A stretch of 42,334 bases of DNA from Acrocarpospora macrocephala (GTDB lineage: Bacteria > Actinomycetota > Actinomycetes > Streptosporangiales > Streptosporangiaceae): positions 1-42,334 of the forward strand of contig NZ_BLAE01000027.1 of the NCBI RefSeq assembly GCF_009687865.1, written 5' to 3'. Of this stretch, positions 26,865 through 35,820 are shown in pieces. Position numbers and translations under genes: made by a program. Numbering within the stretch: the first letter of the stretch is position 1; each line of letters opens with the position of its first letter. A model generated the notes under the pieces. It did no database searches, was not told the DNA's origin, and saw only the letters and a list, made by a program, of their open reading frames with translations.

Positions 26865-28160
26865 ATGGCCGGCCTTGGTGAGGATGAAGTTGCAGGCCTG
26901 TGCGGCGATCTGATCCGGATCGATACGCGCAACGCGGGGGACAACGCGGGGCCGGGTGAGCGGGTCGCCGCGGAGTATGTGGCGGAGAAGCTCGCCGAAG
27001 TAGGGATCGAGGCGCGGATCCTGGAGAGCGATCGGGGGCGGGCCAATGTGGTGGCCCGGATCGCGGGGGAGGATTCGACGCGGGACGCGCTGGTGCTGCA
27101 TGGGCATCTGGACGTGGTGCCCTTCGATCCGGGCGACTGGCGGGTGCATCCGCTGAGTGGAGAGATCGTCGACGGGTGCGTGTGGGGGCGCGGGGCCGTC
27201 GATATGAAGGATATGGACGCCATGATCCTGGCGGTCGTCCGGAAGCGGCTGAGCGAGAAGCGGCGCCCGCCGCGGGATGTCGTGCTCGTGTTCACCGCCG
27301 ACGAGGAGGCGGGCGGGCGTTACGGCGCGCAGTGGCTGGTCGAGAAGCACGCGGACGTCTTCGAGGGATGCACCGAGGCGATCGGCGAGGTCGGCGGGTT
27401 CAGCGTGACCGTCGGGGAGCGGCAGCGGGTCTATCTCATCGAGGCGGCCGAGAAGGGCATCGCCTGGATGAAGCTGACCGCTACCGGTCGCGCGGGGCAT
27501 GGATCCATGCTGAACAGCGAGAACGCGGTCACCGAGCTGGCCGAGGCGATCGGGCGGCTGGGCCGCTATGAATGGCCGGTACGGCTCACGCCCACGGTCC
27601 AGGCCTTCTTCCGCGAAGCGTTCGACATCGAGATCAAGGCCGACGACGCGGAACAGGCCGTCGCCAAGCTGGGACCGCTGGCCCGGATGGTCGGGGCGAC
27701 ACTGCGGAACACCGCCAATCCCACCATGCTCGACGCCGGATACAAGGCGAACGTGATCCCGCAGACGGCGACTGGGCATGTGGACGGGCGGTTCCTGCCG
27801 GGGTTCGAGGAGGAGTTCTTCGCCACCATCGACGAGCTGCTCGGGCCGAATGTGACCCGGGAGCACGTGTATCACGATGTCGCGGTCGAGACGGCCTTCG
27901 AGGGGCGGCTGGTCACGGCCATGTCGGAGGCGCTGCGGGCGGAGGATCCGTGGGCGAAGGCGGTGCCGTACACGCTGTCGGGGGGGACGGATCTGAAGGC
28001 GTTCAGCCGGCTGGGGCTGCGCGGGTTCGGGTTCGCGCCGCTGAGGTTGCCGCCGGAGTTGGACTTCTCAGGGATGTTCCATGGCATTGACGAGAGAGTT
28101 CCGGTGGATTCGCTCAAGTTTGGGGTCCGAGTTCTTGACCGGTTCCTCGATTACTGCTGA
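26865..28160 (+). CDS. M20/M25/M40-family zinc metallopeptidase
   Basis: This 431-aa protein belongs to the ArgE/DapE/ACY1 group of di-zinc aminoacylases and peptidases. The first metal motif is H79-G-H81-L-D83 and the catalytic pair is E147-E148 in TADEEAGG. The dimerisation insert follows around residues 195-305, and a late GGTDLKAF segment matches the conserved GxTD region near the last zinc ligand. ATG 26865 has GGAGG 7 nt upstream and is preferred over earlier in-frame codons. The substrate cannot be read from sequence; N-acyl amino acids or small peptides are typical. It appears monocistronic, divergent from tRNA-Leu, and is the first gene of the conserved-looking part. Confidence 0.9.
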   Translation: MAGLGEDEVAGLCGDLIRIDTRNAGDNAGPGERVAAEYVAEKLAEVGIEARILESDRGRANVVARIAGEDSTRDALVLHGHLDVVPFDPGDWRVHPLSGEIVDGCVWGRGAVDMKDMDAMILAVVRKRLSEKRRPPRDVVLVFTADEEAGGRYGAQWLVEKHADVFEGCTEAIGEVGGFSVTVGERQRVYLIEAAEKGIAWMKLTATGRAGHGSMLNSENAVTELAEAIGRLGRYEWPVRLTPTVQAFFREAFDIEIKADDAEQAVAKLGPLARMVGATLRNTANPTMLDAGYKANVIPQTATGHVDGRFLPGFEEEFFATIDELLGPNVTREHVYHDVAVETAFEGRLVTAMSEALRAEDPWAKAVPYTLSGGTDLKAFSRLGLRGFGFAPLRLPPELDFSGMFHGIDERVPVDSLKFGVRVLDRFLDYC

Positions 28161-28254
28161 GAAAGCCGTTGCGTTGACGGTGGGTGGTGCTAACGTAACG
28201 CTCCGTTGAGGGGTTGATCCGCATCGGGCGGCTCGACGGAGTTCGGGAGGTCGC

Positions 28255-28812
28255 GTGGCACGCACGCAGGGGGTTCAGCAGGGGGCGGTTTCGCCCTCCG
28301 CTGACCTGTGCGTGCCCGCGGCCGACCGCCGTCCTGCCCGGGACGATCGGATGGCGCGGTTCGCGGCCGACTCCCGGCTTGCTCGTCTGCTGGTCATCGG
28401 CGGTCTGATCGCCGTCGGATGGCTGGTCGGCGTGATCTTCGGTGTCTTCGGCACGGCTTCGGCCGTGGCCGAGACGGCGCCCTCAGCTGTCGTCTCCGAG
28501 CCGGTGTCGCACACCGGCGGTTTCCCCACGGGCGGCGGCATCCACGCCTCGGTCAACGCCGAGGCGATGGCGGGTCGGAACGTCGACGGGCTGACCAGCC
28601 AGTCCACGCCCGTCCTGCCCGCTCCGTCCACCGCTGACCACACCCCGGGGAACGGTCTGATTCCCCAGAGCAGCGGTGGCTTGATCCTGTTCGGGGATGT
28701 CGCGAGGTCCTTCGCCGACCCGCGGCTCACGCACTCGCCCGCCCCACTGGCGGCGCTCGTGCCCCCTGTCGTCCGCACTGCGGCGGACGACCCTTCCTTC
28801 TCTCCTGACTGA
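28255..28812 (+). CDS. small single-pass membrane or secreted protein upstream of the chaplin-like gene
   Basis: This 185-aa protein has a basic N-terminus of about 43 residues, one hydrophobic segment at about 44-68 (LLVIGGLIAVGWLVGVIFGV) and then a Ser-, Pro-, Ala- and Thr-rich tail with no Cys. It could be a signal anchor or an uncleaved secretion signal with an extracellular low-complexity tail. GTG 28255 has GGGAGG 5 nt upstream. I do not recognise a domain. It lies 194 nt before the chaplin-like gene on the same strand, which suggests a related cell-surface role, but that is only context. Confidence 0.65.
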   Translation: MARTQGVQQGAVSPSADLCVPAADRRPARDDRMARFAADSRLARLLVIGGLIAVGWLVGVIFGVFGTASAVAETAPSAVVSEPVSHTGGFPTGGGIHASVNAEAMAGRNVDGLTSQSTPVLPAPSTADHTPGNGLIPQSSGGLILFGDVARSFADPRLTHSPAPLAALVPPVVRTAADDPSFSPD

Positions 28813-29006
28813 CCCCGCCTCCATACCGGTCCCTCGTCCAGAGCGACCGGTGGCGGAGCGTGCCCTTCGACTATCTCCGTCGAGCCGCTCCGACGCGGGT
28901 GACGCGGAAATCACACCACCCTCGCGACGTTCCACGCCTGCTGGCCTGGGACATCTCTCGCGAGCTGTCAGGTAACCCCCAAGAAGAACCACTAGGAGCA
29001 TTCATC

Positions 29007-30938
29007 ATGCGAACGTGGGCGAAGGGCTCAGCCCCCGCCGCGCTGCTCGCGGCCGGCGTCATGGCCCTCGGCAGCGGTACGGCTATGGCCGACACCTCCG
29101 GCACCAACTCCGTCGGTGGCGGCAACCAGGTCAACCTGCCCATCTCCCTGCCGATCGACATCAGCGGAAACGCGGTCGGCGTGGCGGGCGACGCGACCGC
29201 CGGGTCCAAGGGCGGCGCGTCCGTCGAGAACACCACTAAGGGCATTCCCGGCAAGACCTCCGGTAACGGCAGCGTGCTCGGCGGCAACCAGGTGAACGCG
29301 CCGATCAGCGCGCCGGTCAACGCCTGCGGCAACGCGGTGTCGCTGTTCGGTGGTTCCGACGCGGGCTGCCTGGGCGGCTCGTCGGTCAAGAACTCCGGCC
29401 AGGGCGGCGCCGGTGGCAACACCACCAACGGCGACCACAGCCTGCTCGGCGGCAACCAGATCACGGCGCCGATCAGCGCGCCCGTCAACGCCTGCGGCAA
29501 CGCCATCGCGATCTTCGGGGACGCCGTCGCCGGGTGCAAGGGCGGCTCGTCGGTCAAGAACACCGGGGTCGGCCCGGGCGGCAACACCACCTCGGGGCGG
29601 TCCTCCGCGCTCGGCGGCAACCAGATCATCGCGCCGATCAGCGGCCCGATCAACATCTGCGGGAACACCGTCGCGATCTTCGGTGAGGCGTTCTCGGGCT
29701 GCAAGGGCGGCTCGTCGGTGACCAACACCGGCAAGCCCGGCAAGCCCCGACCTCGCTACCACACCGCCGCGGGCTCGACCGGGAACGACACCGACGGGCG
29801 GTTCGGGGCCGGCAGCGGCAACCAGGTGATCGCGCCGGTCAGCCTGCCCATCAACCTGTGCGGCAACTCCGTCGGCGGCGCCATCTCGGGCTGCAAGGGC
29901 GGCACCGACGTGCAGAACACCATGCCGGGCACGGCCGCCGGTGGCAACCGTACGGACGGGAAGTCCGGGGTGCTGGCCGGGAACCAGGTGGTCGCGCCGA
30001 TCACCGCGCCCATCAACATCTGCGGCAACGCCGTGGCTATCGCGGGGGAGGCCTTCGCGGGCTGCATCGGGGGCTCGTCGGTGAAGAACGGCGGCAAGGG
30101 CGCCGGGGGCAACACCACGTCGGGGCGCTCGGGCGTGCTGGCGGGCAACCAGGTCGTGGCGCCGATCACGGCGCCGATCAACGCCTGCGGTAACGCGGTG
30201 GCCGCGCTGGGCGCCTCCGAGGCGCACTGCAAGGGCGGGGTCTCCGCCGATGGCGGGCCTGGCGGCGGCGGCAACCGTACTGACGGGAAGTCCGGGGTGC
30301 TGGCCGGGAACCAGGTCGTGGCGCCGATCACGGCGCCGATCAACGCCTGCGGCAACGCGGTCGCCGTCCTGGGTGACGCCGCCGCGGGCTGCCTGGGCGG
30401 CTCGCGGGTCGGCCCGGCCGCGGTGGCCCAGTCGGCCGTGGACGACGGCTACGCGTACTGGACCAAGAGCTGGGGCAAGGTCAACGCCGCCCAGGCGAGC
30501 GGCATGCTGCCCGGCCTGCCCTCGGTCCCGGCCCTGGCGGGGGTCAAGGACGTGGGCAACTTCACGCAGAAGATGAGCGCCGCGGGCCTGCCCGCGCTGC
30601 CGGTCGTGGGTGACCTGCCGAGCATGCTCGGCCTGCCCGCGCTGCCCGGCCTGCCTGGTCTGCCCGGTTCGCCCGCCGCTCCCGCGGCCCCGTCCCGTAC
30701 GGCTGCCGCCGCCAGTCCGGTGAGCGATCTGGCCGGTTCGCTGCCGTTGGCGAGCTCGCTCGGCCAGGCGGCCGGTGCGCTGCCGGTCGGCGGTCTCGGC
30801 CTGATGAGCGCCGCCCAGCCGGTCGGCGTGACCGGGATGAACGCGGGCTCGCTGGCGGCCCTGCTGCTCGGCGCGATGTTCGCCGCCTCGGCGGCGCTCT
30901 TCGCCTCCACCCGTCGCTTTCGTCCCGGCCGGAGGTAA
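29007..30938 (+). CDS. secreted chaplin-like protein with eight repeats and a C-terminal membrane anchor
   Basis: This 643-aa protein starts at ATG 29007 with AGGAG 8 nt upstream. A signal peptide (about residues 1-30, ending AMADT) precedes eight repeats of about 54 residues at about 30-470. Each has the chaplin-type pattern GNQV-xAPIxAPIN-CGNAV followed by a second Cys in (A/S)GCxGGSSV; the first repeat lacks both Cys, so seven Cys pairs remain. Chaplins are hydrophobic, amyloid-forming surface proteins of aerial hyphae and spores. A Pro/Gly-rich linker with PGLPG units follows. The C-terminus has a hydrophobic segment (SLAALLLGAMFAASAALFA) and a basic RRFRPGRR tail. No clear LAxTG or LPxTG sorting motif precedes it. 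It is much longer than classical chaplins, which carry one or two domains. A perfect terminator follows at 31027-31073. Confidence 0.82.
   Translation: MRTWAKGSAPAALLAAGVMALGSGTAMADTSGTNSVGGGNQVNLPISLPIDISGNAVGVAGDATAGSKGGASVENTTKGIPGKTSGNGSVLGGNQVNAPISAPVNACGNAVSLFGGSDAGCLGGSSVKNSGQGGAGGNTTNGDHSLLGGNQITAPISAPVNACGNAIAIFGDAVAGCKGGSSVKNTGVGPGGNTTSGRSSALGGNQIIAPISGPINICGNTVAIFGEAFSGCKGGSSVTNTGKPGKPRPRYHTAAGSTGNDTDGRFGAGSGNQVIAPVSLPINLCGNSVGGAISGCKGGTDVQNTMPGTAAGGNRTDGKSGVLAGNQVVAPITAPINICGNAVAIAGEAFAGCIGGSSVKNGGKGAGGNTTSGRSGVLAGNQVVAPITAPINACGNAVAALGASEAHCKGGVSADGGPGGGGNRTDGKSGVLAGNQVVAPITAPINACGNAVAVLGDAAAGCLGGSRVGPAAVAQSAVDDGYAYWTKSWGKVNAAQASGMLPGLPSVPALAGVKDVGNFTQKMSAAGLPALPVVGDLPSMLGLPALPGLPGLPGSPAAPAAPSRTAAAASPVSDLAGSLPLASSLGQAAGALPVGGLGLMSAAQPVGVTGMNAGSLAALLLGAMFAASAALFASTRRFRPGRR
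29098..30420 (+). repeat. eight tandem coding repeats of about 162-165 bp
   Basis: The repeats encode the chaplin-like units. The last three start at about 29955, 30120 and 30282, so the period is 162-165 bp. Units 6 and 8 are nearly identical at the DNA level over the first 50 bp, which suggests recent duplication or gene conversion. Copy number may vary between strains. Confidence 0.8.
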
Positions 30939-31026
30939 CAAGGCCGTCGGTCGAAGGTAACGGTTTTCTCACCCTTATCCGGGTGACCACAGACGCTCCC
31001 CGCATCCAGCGGATGGGAGCAGAGAA

Positions 31027-31073
31027 GCTTTGCCCGTTCCGGGGGCGCGGCCCGGGACGGGCAAAGCCTTTTT
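31027..31073. terminator. strong rho-independent terminator between convergent genes
   Basis: GCTTTGCCCGT (31027-31037) pairs perfectly with ACGGGCAAAGC (31057-31067); the centre is also GC-rich and partly paired. CTTTTT follows at 31068-31073. It ends the chaplin-like transcript and could serve the convergent DUF5703 gene. Confidence 0.9.
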
Positions 31074-31101
31074 CACGCGGAACTGGCGTGACTTGGGACG
31101 A

Positions 31102-31287
31102 TCACATGGTTCGGGCGACACGTATGATCTTTCGCCGTAGGCGTACGCGCCGGCTTCCGTCGGGATACAGTCGCAGCCGGTCCAGTTCCCAATGCCCGTA
31201 CTCCGCATGCTCGGTCAGTACCTGGCGGGCGGTTTCGCGTGATGTTCCGCGCGGCAAGTACAGATCCATGTAGGAGTACTCCTGCAT
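31102..31287 (-). CDS. DUF5703-family small protein
   Basis: This 61-aa protein closely fits the short, highly conserved actinobacterial DUF5703 family: an EYSYMDLYLPRG start, then ETARQVLTEHAEYGHWELD, then RLRLYPDGSRRVRLRRKII. It is basic and has no membrane segment. ATG 31287 has GGGAG upstream. In many actinomycetes this small gene lies close to topA, as here, divergent from it. The function is unknown. Confidence 0.85.
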   Translation of the reverse strand: MQEYSYMDLYLPRGTSRETARQVLTEHAEYGHWELDRLRLYPDGSRRVRLRRKIIRVARTM

Positions 31288-31492
31288 CTGCGATTAGTCT
31301 CCCGTTGGGACGGTGGAACCTCTTGGGCTCTATTCTGCGTCCTCGTGGAGAGACGGGTCCAGGCGGTGACCGATCCGGGTAGCCCGTGGGGGTAGGACTA
31401 CCGGAGACGGGTTACCGTCGAAACGGAGTCGGCAGAGTCACGACTCCGGTAAGTACGGGGATACGACAGCGAACAGCGAGGTAGGTAGCAGC

Positions 31493-34153
31493 GTGCCAGC
31501 CAACAACGGCAACGCCGGCGGAACCCGCCTGGTGATCGTCGAGTCGCCCGCGAAGGCGAAGACGATCGCTGGGTACCTCGGGCGCGGCTACATCGTGGAA
31601 TCCAGCATCGGTCACATCCGTGACCTGCCAGGCAAGGCCGACGACATCCCGGAAAAGTACAGGGGAGAGTCGTGGGCCAAACTCGGCGTGAACGTAGACC
31701 ACGATTTCGAGCCGCTGTACGTCGTGAATCCGGACAAGAGGTCCCAGGTAACGAAGCTCCGGGCGCTCCTCAAGGACGCCGACGAGCTCTACCTCGCGAC
31801 GGACGAGGACCGCGAGGGCGAGGCCATCGCGTGGCACCTGCGCGAGGTGCTCAAGCCCAAGGTCCCGGTGCACCGCATGGTGTTCCACGAGATCACGCCG
31901 CAGGCGATCCAGGACGCGGTCTCCAACCCGCGTGACCTGGACCTGCGGCTTGTCGACGCCCAGGAAACCCGGCGAATTCTCGACCGTTTGTACGGATACG
32001 AGGTCAGCCCGGTCCTGTGGAAGAAGGTCAAGCCCCGGCTGTCGGCCGGGCGAGTGCAGTCGGTCGCGACCCGGCTCGTGGTCGAGCGGGAACGCGACAG
32101 GATGGCGTTCACGTCGGCGGCCTACTGGGATCTGGCCGCCGTCTTCGACACCGGCCGCAAGGCCGACGACCCGAGCCGGTTCGGCGCGACGTTGACCGGT
32201 GTGGCCGGTAAGCGGGTCGCGCAGGGGCGTGACTTCGCCTCCACCGGGCAGCTGAAGAACGGCGATGTCCTGCATCTGGACGAAGCGGCGGCGACCTCGC
32301 TGGCGGGGCGGCTGGCCGGGGCGTCGTACGCGGTGCGGTCGGTTGAGCGCAAGCCGTACACGCGGAAGCCGTACGCGCCGTTCCGGACGACCACATTGCA
32401 GCAGGAGGCCAGCCGGAAGCTGGGGTTCTCCGCGAAGTACACGATGCAGGTGGCGCAGAAGCTGTACGAGAACGGCTTCATCACCTACATGCGAACCGAC
32501 AGCATCACGCTGTCGGAGACCGCGGTGGCGGCGGCGCGGAGCCAGGCGGTCAAGTTGTACGGCTCGGCGTATGTGCCGGACAAGCCGCGGGTGTACGCGA
32601 GCAAGGTCAAGAACGCTCAGGAGGCGCACGAGGCGATCCGGCCATCCGGGGAGGAATTCCGCACGCCTGGCGAGACCGGGCTCTCTGGGGACATGTTCCG
32701 GCTGTACGAGCTGATCTGGCAGCGGACCGTGGCTTCGCAGATGAAGGACGCGGTGGGCGAGTCGGTGTCGGTGAAGGTCCTCGCCGATCGGGAGGAGGCC
32801 GAGTTCAGCGCCACCGGGCGGACGATCACGTTCCACGGGTTCCTCAAGGCGTACGTGGAAGGGGCCGATGATCCGTCCACGGATCGGGACGACTCCGAGA
32901 AGCGGCTGCCGAACCTGGCCGAAGGGGACGCGCTGACCGCGCTGGAGCTCAACGTGGCCGGTCACGCGACCAAGCCGCCCGCGCGATACACCGAGGCGTC
33001 GCTGGTCAAGGAGCTGGAAGATCGGGAGATCGGACGGCCCTCGACGTATGCGTCGATCATCGGAACGATCCTGGATCGCGGGTATGTGTTCAAGAAGGGC
33101 ACGGCGCTGGTGCCGTCGTTCCTGGCGTTCGCGGTGAACAACCTGCTTGAGCAGCATTTCGGGAATCTGGTCGACTACGACTTCACGGCCGAGATGGAGA
33201 AGGTGCTCGACGACATCGCCAATGATCGGGCGGAGCGGGTGCCGGAGTTGCGGCGCTTCTACTTCGGCGAGGGCGAGGGGGACGAGGGCCTCAAGGAGAT
33301 GGTCAGCGATCTTGGCGACATCGACGCCAAGGAGATCAGCTCGTTCCCGATCCGGGGGAGTGACATCGTGATCCGGGTGGGGCGGTTCGGGCCCTATCTG
33401 GATCGGGACGGGGCTCGGGTCAATGTGCCGGAGGACATGACGCCGGATGAGCTCACGGCGGAGAAGGCCGAGGAGTTGTTCGCGCGGCCGAGCACTACGC
33501 GTGAGCTGGGTAAGGATCCGGAGACCGGGTTCGTGATCCAGGCGCGGGACGGGAAGTACGGGCCGTATGTCACGGAGGTGCTGCCGGAGCCGGTGCCTGC
33601 CGCGGATGGGGCCAAGAAGCGGACGAAGAAGGCGGATGTTCCCAAGCCGCGGATCAGTTCGTTGTTCAAGTCGATGGATCTGCAGGAGATCACGCTTGAG
33701 GATGCGCTGATGTTGCTGACGATTCCCCGGGTGGTTGGGGAGATCGAGGGCGAAGAGGTCGTGGCGTATAACGGGCAGTTCGGGCCGTACATCAAGAAGG
33801 GGACTGATTCTCGGTCGTTGGGGGCTGAGGAGGAGCTGCTCACGGTGACGATCGAGCAGGCCAAGGCGTTGTTCGCGCAGCCGAAGCCGCGGGGGCGTGG
33901 GCGGGCTGCGGCGCCGCCGTTGCGGGAGTTGGGGGATGATCCCAACTCGAATAAGCCGGTTGTGGTGAAGGACGGGCGGTTCGGGCCGTACGTGACGGAT
34001 GGGGTTACCAACGCGTCCTTGCGTAAGGGGGACACGGTGGAGGAGATCACGATCGCGCGGGCGGCTGAGTTGCTGGCGGAGCGGCGGGCGCGGGAGCCTG
34101 CGCCCAAGCCGAAGCGGGCTACGCGGGCGCGGCCGGCGGCGACGAAGAAGTAG
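31493..34153 (+). CDS. topA: DNA topoisomerase I
   Basis: This 886-aa type IA topoisomerase relaxes negative supercoils. The Toprim domain shows E17 in VESPAKAKTI and D104-E-D106-R-E-G-E110. The active-site Tyr is Y332 in TYMRTDS. After the core come four topoisomerase C-terminal repeats, each with a GRFGPY, GKYGPY or GQFGPY unit, in place of zinc ribbons. The protein ends in a Lys- and Arg-rich tail (PKPKRATRARPAATKK) typical of actinobacterial TopA and linked there to processivity. GTG 31493 has AGGTAGG about 8 nt upstream. The length is usual for the group and the gene is intact. It is a housekeeping gene and shows that this half of the window is ordinary chromosome. Confidence 0.97.
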   Translation: MPANNGNAGGTRLVIVESPAKAKTIAGYLGRGYIVESSIGHIRDLPGKADDIPEKYRGESWAKLGVNVDHDFEPLYVVNPDKRSQVTKLRALLKDADELYLATDEDREGEAIAWHLREVLKPKVPVHRMVFHEITPQAIQDAVSNPRDLDLRLVDAQETRRILDRLYGYEVSPVLWKKVKPRLSAGRVQSVATRLVVERERDRMAFTSAAYWDLAAVFDTGRKADDPSRFGATLTGVAGKRVAQGRDFASTGQLKNGDVLHLDEAAATSLAGRLAGASYAVRSVERKPYTRKPYAPFRTTTLQQEASRKLGFSAKYTMQVAQKLYENGFITYMRTDSITLSETAVAAARSQAVKLYGSAYVPDKPRVYASKVKNAQEAHEAIRPSGEEFRTPGETGLSGDMFRLYELIWQRTVASQMKDAVGESVSVKVLADREEAEFSATGRTITFHGFLKAYVEGADDPSTDRDDSEKRLPNLAEGDALTALELNVAGHATKPPARYTEASLVKELEDREIGRPSTYASIIGTILDRGYVFKKGTALVPSFLAFAVNNLLEQHFGNLVDYDFTAEMEKVLDDIANDRAERVPELRRFYFGEGEGDEGLKEMVSDLGDIDAKEISSFPIRGSDIVIRVGRFGPYLDRDGARVNVPEDMTPDELTAEKAEELFARPSTTRELGKDPETGFVIQARDGKYGPYVTEVLPEPVPAADGAKKRTKKADVPKPRISSLFKSMDLQEITLEDALMLLTIPRVVGEIEGEEVVAYNGQFGPYIKKGTDSRSLGAEEELLTVTIEQAKALFAQPKPRGRGRAAAPPLRELGDDPNSNKPVVVKDGRFGPYVTDGVTNASLRKGDTVEEITIARAAELLAERRAREPAPKPKRATRARPAATKK

Positions 34154-34453
34154 CTTTGCTGGGTGGTTCTGGGCTCGTGGCCGTTGCTGGCTGCGGGCCC
34201 TGACCTTTGGGGGCGCCGGTGCGCCTGAACCCTTTTTCCCTGGTTGATATTGGCTGATATTTCGGGCTAAGGGGTTGGGGGTCCGGGGGTCTTTGTGGGT
34301 TCTCGTGTGGTTGATGGCTTTTGTGGGTTGGGGTTGCCTGGTGGTTAGGGTGGCGTTGACCTGCGGATAAGTGGGGGAGATTCTGTCGGAGGCGGTGTCT
34401 AGGGTCGTCGGGTAGGAACAACGTGTCCCCCTATTCGACTCGTGGAGCCGGGC
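34154..34453. other. 300-nt intergenic region between topA and the FAD oxidase gene
   Basis: This stretch is rich in G and T on the + strand, unlike the coding DNA around it, with many GGGTT- and GTGGTT-like words. No gene, clear hairpin or promoter pair was identified. A minus-strand frame across it has no coding character. Confidence 0.4.
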
Positions 34454-35773
34454 ATGACCTTGAACGATCTGCGCCAGACGATCAAAGGCCGCGTGGTGTT
34501 GCGTGGCGATGAATGTTTTGACGAGGCCAGGAAGCCGTGGAACCGGGCGATCGATCAGTGGGTGCTGGCGGTGGTGGAGGCCTACGACGCCGATGACGTG
34601 GCCACTCTGGTGACGTACGCGCGGCAGGAGCGGTTGACCGTCGCCGCGCAGCGGGCTGGGCATCGGCCCAGCGGGGACGTGGATGGTGTGATCCTGCTGC
34701 GGACCGATCGGTTGAACGATGTGGCGGTCGATCCTGTGACGCGTACGGCTCGGGTCGGCGCGGGGGCGACCTGGGGTCAGGTTCTGGCGGCGGCCAGCCC
34801 GCATGGGCTGACCGGCCTGGTCTGCAGCTCTGCCACGGTCGGCGCGCTCGGCGCTGTTCTGAGCGGGGGTGTCGGCTGGTTCGGCCGCAAGTACGGCTTC
34901 GCCGCGAACACCGTCCGGGCCTTCGACGCGGTGGACGCCGACGGGCTTCCGGTCAGGGTGACGCCGGAAACCGATCCCGATCTGTTCTGGGCGCTGCGCG
35001 GGGGCGGCGGTGACTTCGCCGTCGTCACCGCGATGGAGTTCGACCTCCCGCCCGCTCCGAAGTTGTACGGCGGGCGGATGCTCTGGGCGGCTGATCGGGC
35101 TTCTTACGTTCTGGACGCCTATCGTGAGGTCACCGCGACGGCTCCCGAGGACCTGGCGGTTTGGTTCAATCTGTTCCAGCCGCCCGATGCCGCGCCCTCG
35201 GTCGCTGTCGATGTGACGTTTCTGGGGGAAGCTGGTGAGGCGCAGAGATTGCTGAGTCGCCTCGAAGCGGTTGAGGGGGTGATCTCGGATAATCGTGGCG
35301 TCATGCCGGTAGAGGAGTTGGGCGGCATTTGCGCCGAACCCATTGAGCCGAGCCCTGGGCTGTGGCGCAGCGAACTTCTCACCGTCCTGGACGACACGGT
35401 GGCCCAGCTCCTGCTCGCCAACGCCAAGTCCATGGAGCCGCTGACCAGCCTGCAACTCCGCCAGCTCGGCGGAGCCGTAGCTGTGGATCGGCCTGATGGA
35501 GGGGTGGTTCCGCCCTTGATCGAGCCCTTCCTGCTCTCCATGTTCGGAGTTCCGTCGGATCCCGAGGCCAGGATCGCCGTCGAGGCCAAGATGGCGGAGA
35601 TGGCGGGTGCTTTTGAGGGGTATGTCAGCGGGACCAAGCCGTATATGTGCTTGGCTCCTGGCGAGGACGCATCCAAGGCTTTCCCGGAAGCTACACTGCT
35701 CCGGCTGCGCGAGCTGAAGCGTAGCCGCGATCCGCATAACGTCTTTCGCGGCAATTTCCCGATCTTGCGATAG
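34454..35773 (+). CDS. FAD-binding PCMH-type oxidoreductase (berberine-bridge-enzyme-like)
   Basis: This 439-aa flavin-linked oxidase has an N-terminal PCMH FAD-binding domain at about residues 35-205. Features are a Gly/His segment (AAQRAGHRPSG) at the position where family members carry the 8-alpha-linked His, then GATWGQVLAAASPHGL, the VGALGAVLSGGVGW loop and ALRGGGGDFAVVT. The substrate domain follows. The C-terminus has a berberine-bridge-like RDPHNVFRGNFPI ending. The ATG at 34454 has GGAG 7 nt upstream; an in-frame GTG at 34442 is less likely. Family members oxidise varied alcohols, sugars and alkaloid-like compounds; no substrate can be assigned here. It is a single gene, convergent with the next one. 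Confidence 0.88.
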   Translation: MTLNDLRQTIKGRVVLRGDECFDEARKPWNRAIDQWVLAVVEAYDADDVATLVTYARQERLTVAAQRAGHRPSGDVDGVILLRTDRLNDVAVDPVTRTARVGAGATWGQVLAAASPHGLTGLVCSSATVGALGAVLSGGVGWFGRKYGFAANTVRAFDAVDADGLPVRVTPETDPDLFWALRGGGGDFAVVTAMEFDLPPAPKLYGGRMLWAADRASYVLDAYREVTATAPEDLAVWFNLFQPPDAAPSVAVDVTFLGEAGEAQRLLSRLEAVEGVISDNRGVMPVEELGGICAEPIEPSPGLWRSELLTVLDDTVAQLLLANAKSMEPLTSLQLRQLGGAVAVDRPDGGVVPPLIEPFLLSMFGVPSDPEARIAVEAKMAEMAGAFEGYVSGTKPYMCLAPGEDASKAFPEATLLRLRELKRSRDPHNVFRGNFPILR

Positions 35774-35820
35774 CGGCGAACGGGCCGACCGTCTGTGGGG
35801 GGCGGCGGCCCGTGGGGTGG

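Noticed and set aside
28860-29006. 49-codon upstream extension of the chaplin-like frame
   Set aside because: ATG 29007 has AGGAG at ideal spacing and starts a proper signal peptide.
29028-30941. A 637-aa minus-strand frame opposite the chaplin-like gene
   Set aside because: It mirrors the repeat gene on the + strand; the + strand frame has a signal peptide, ribosome site and recognised repeats.
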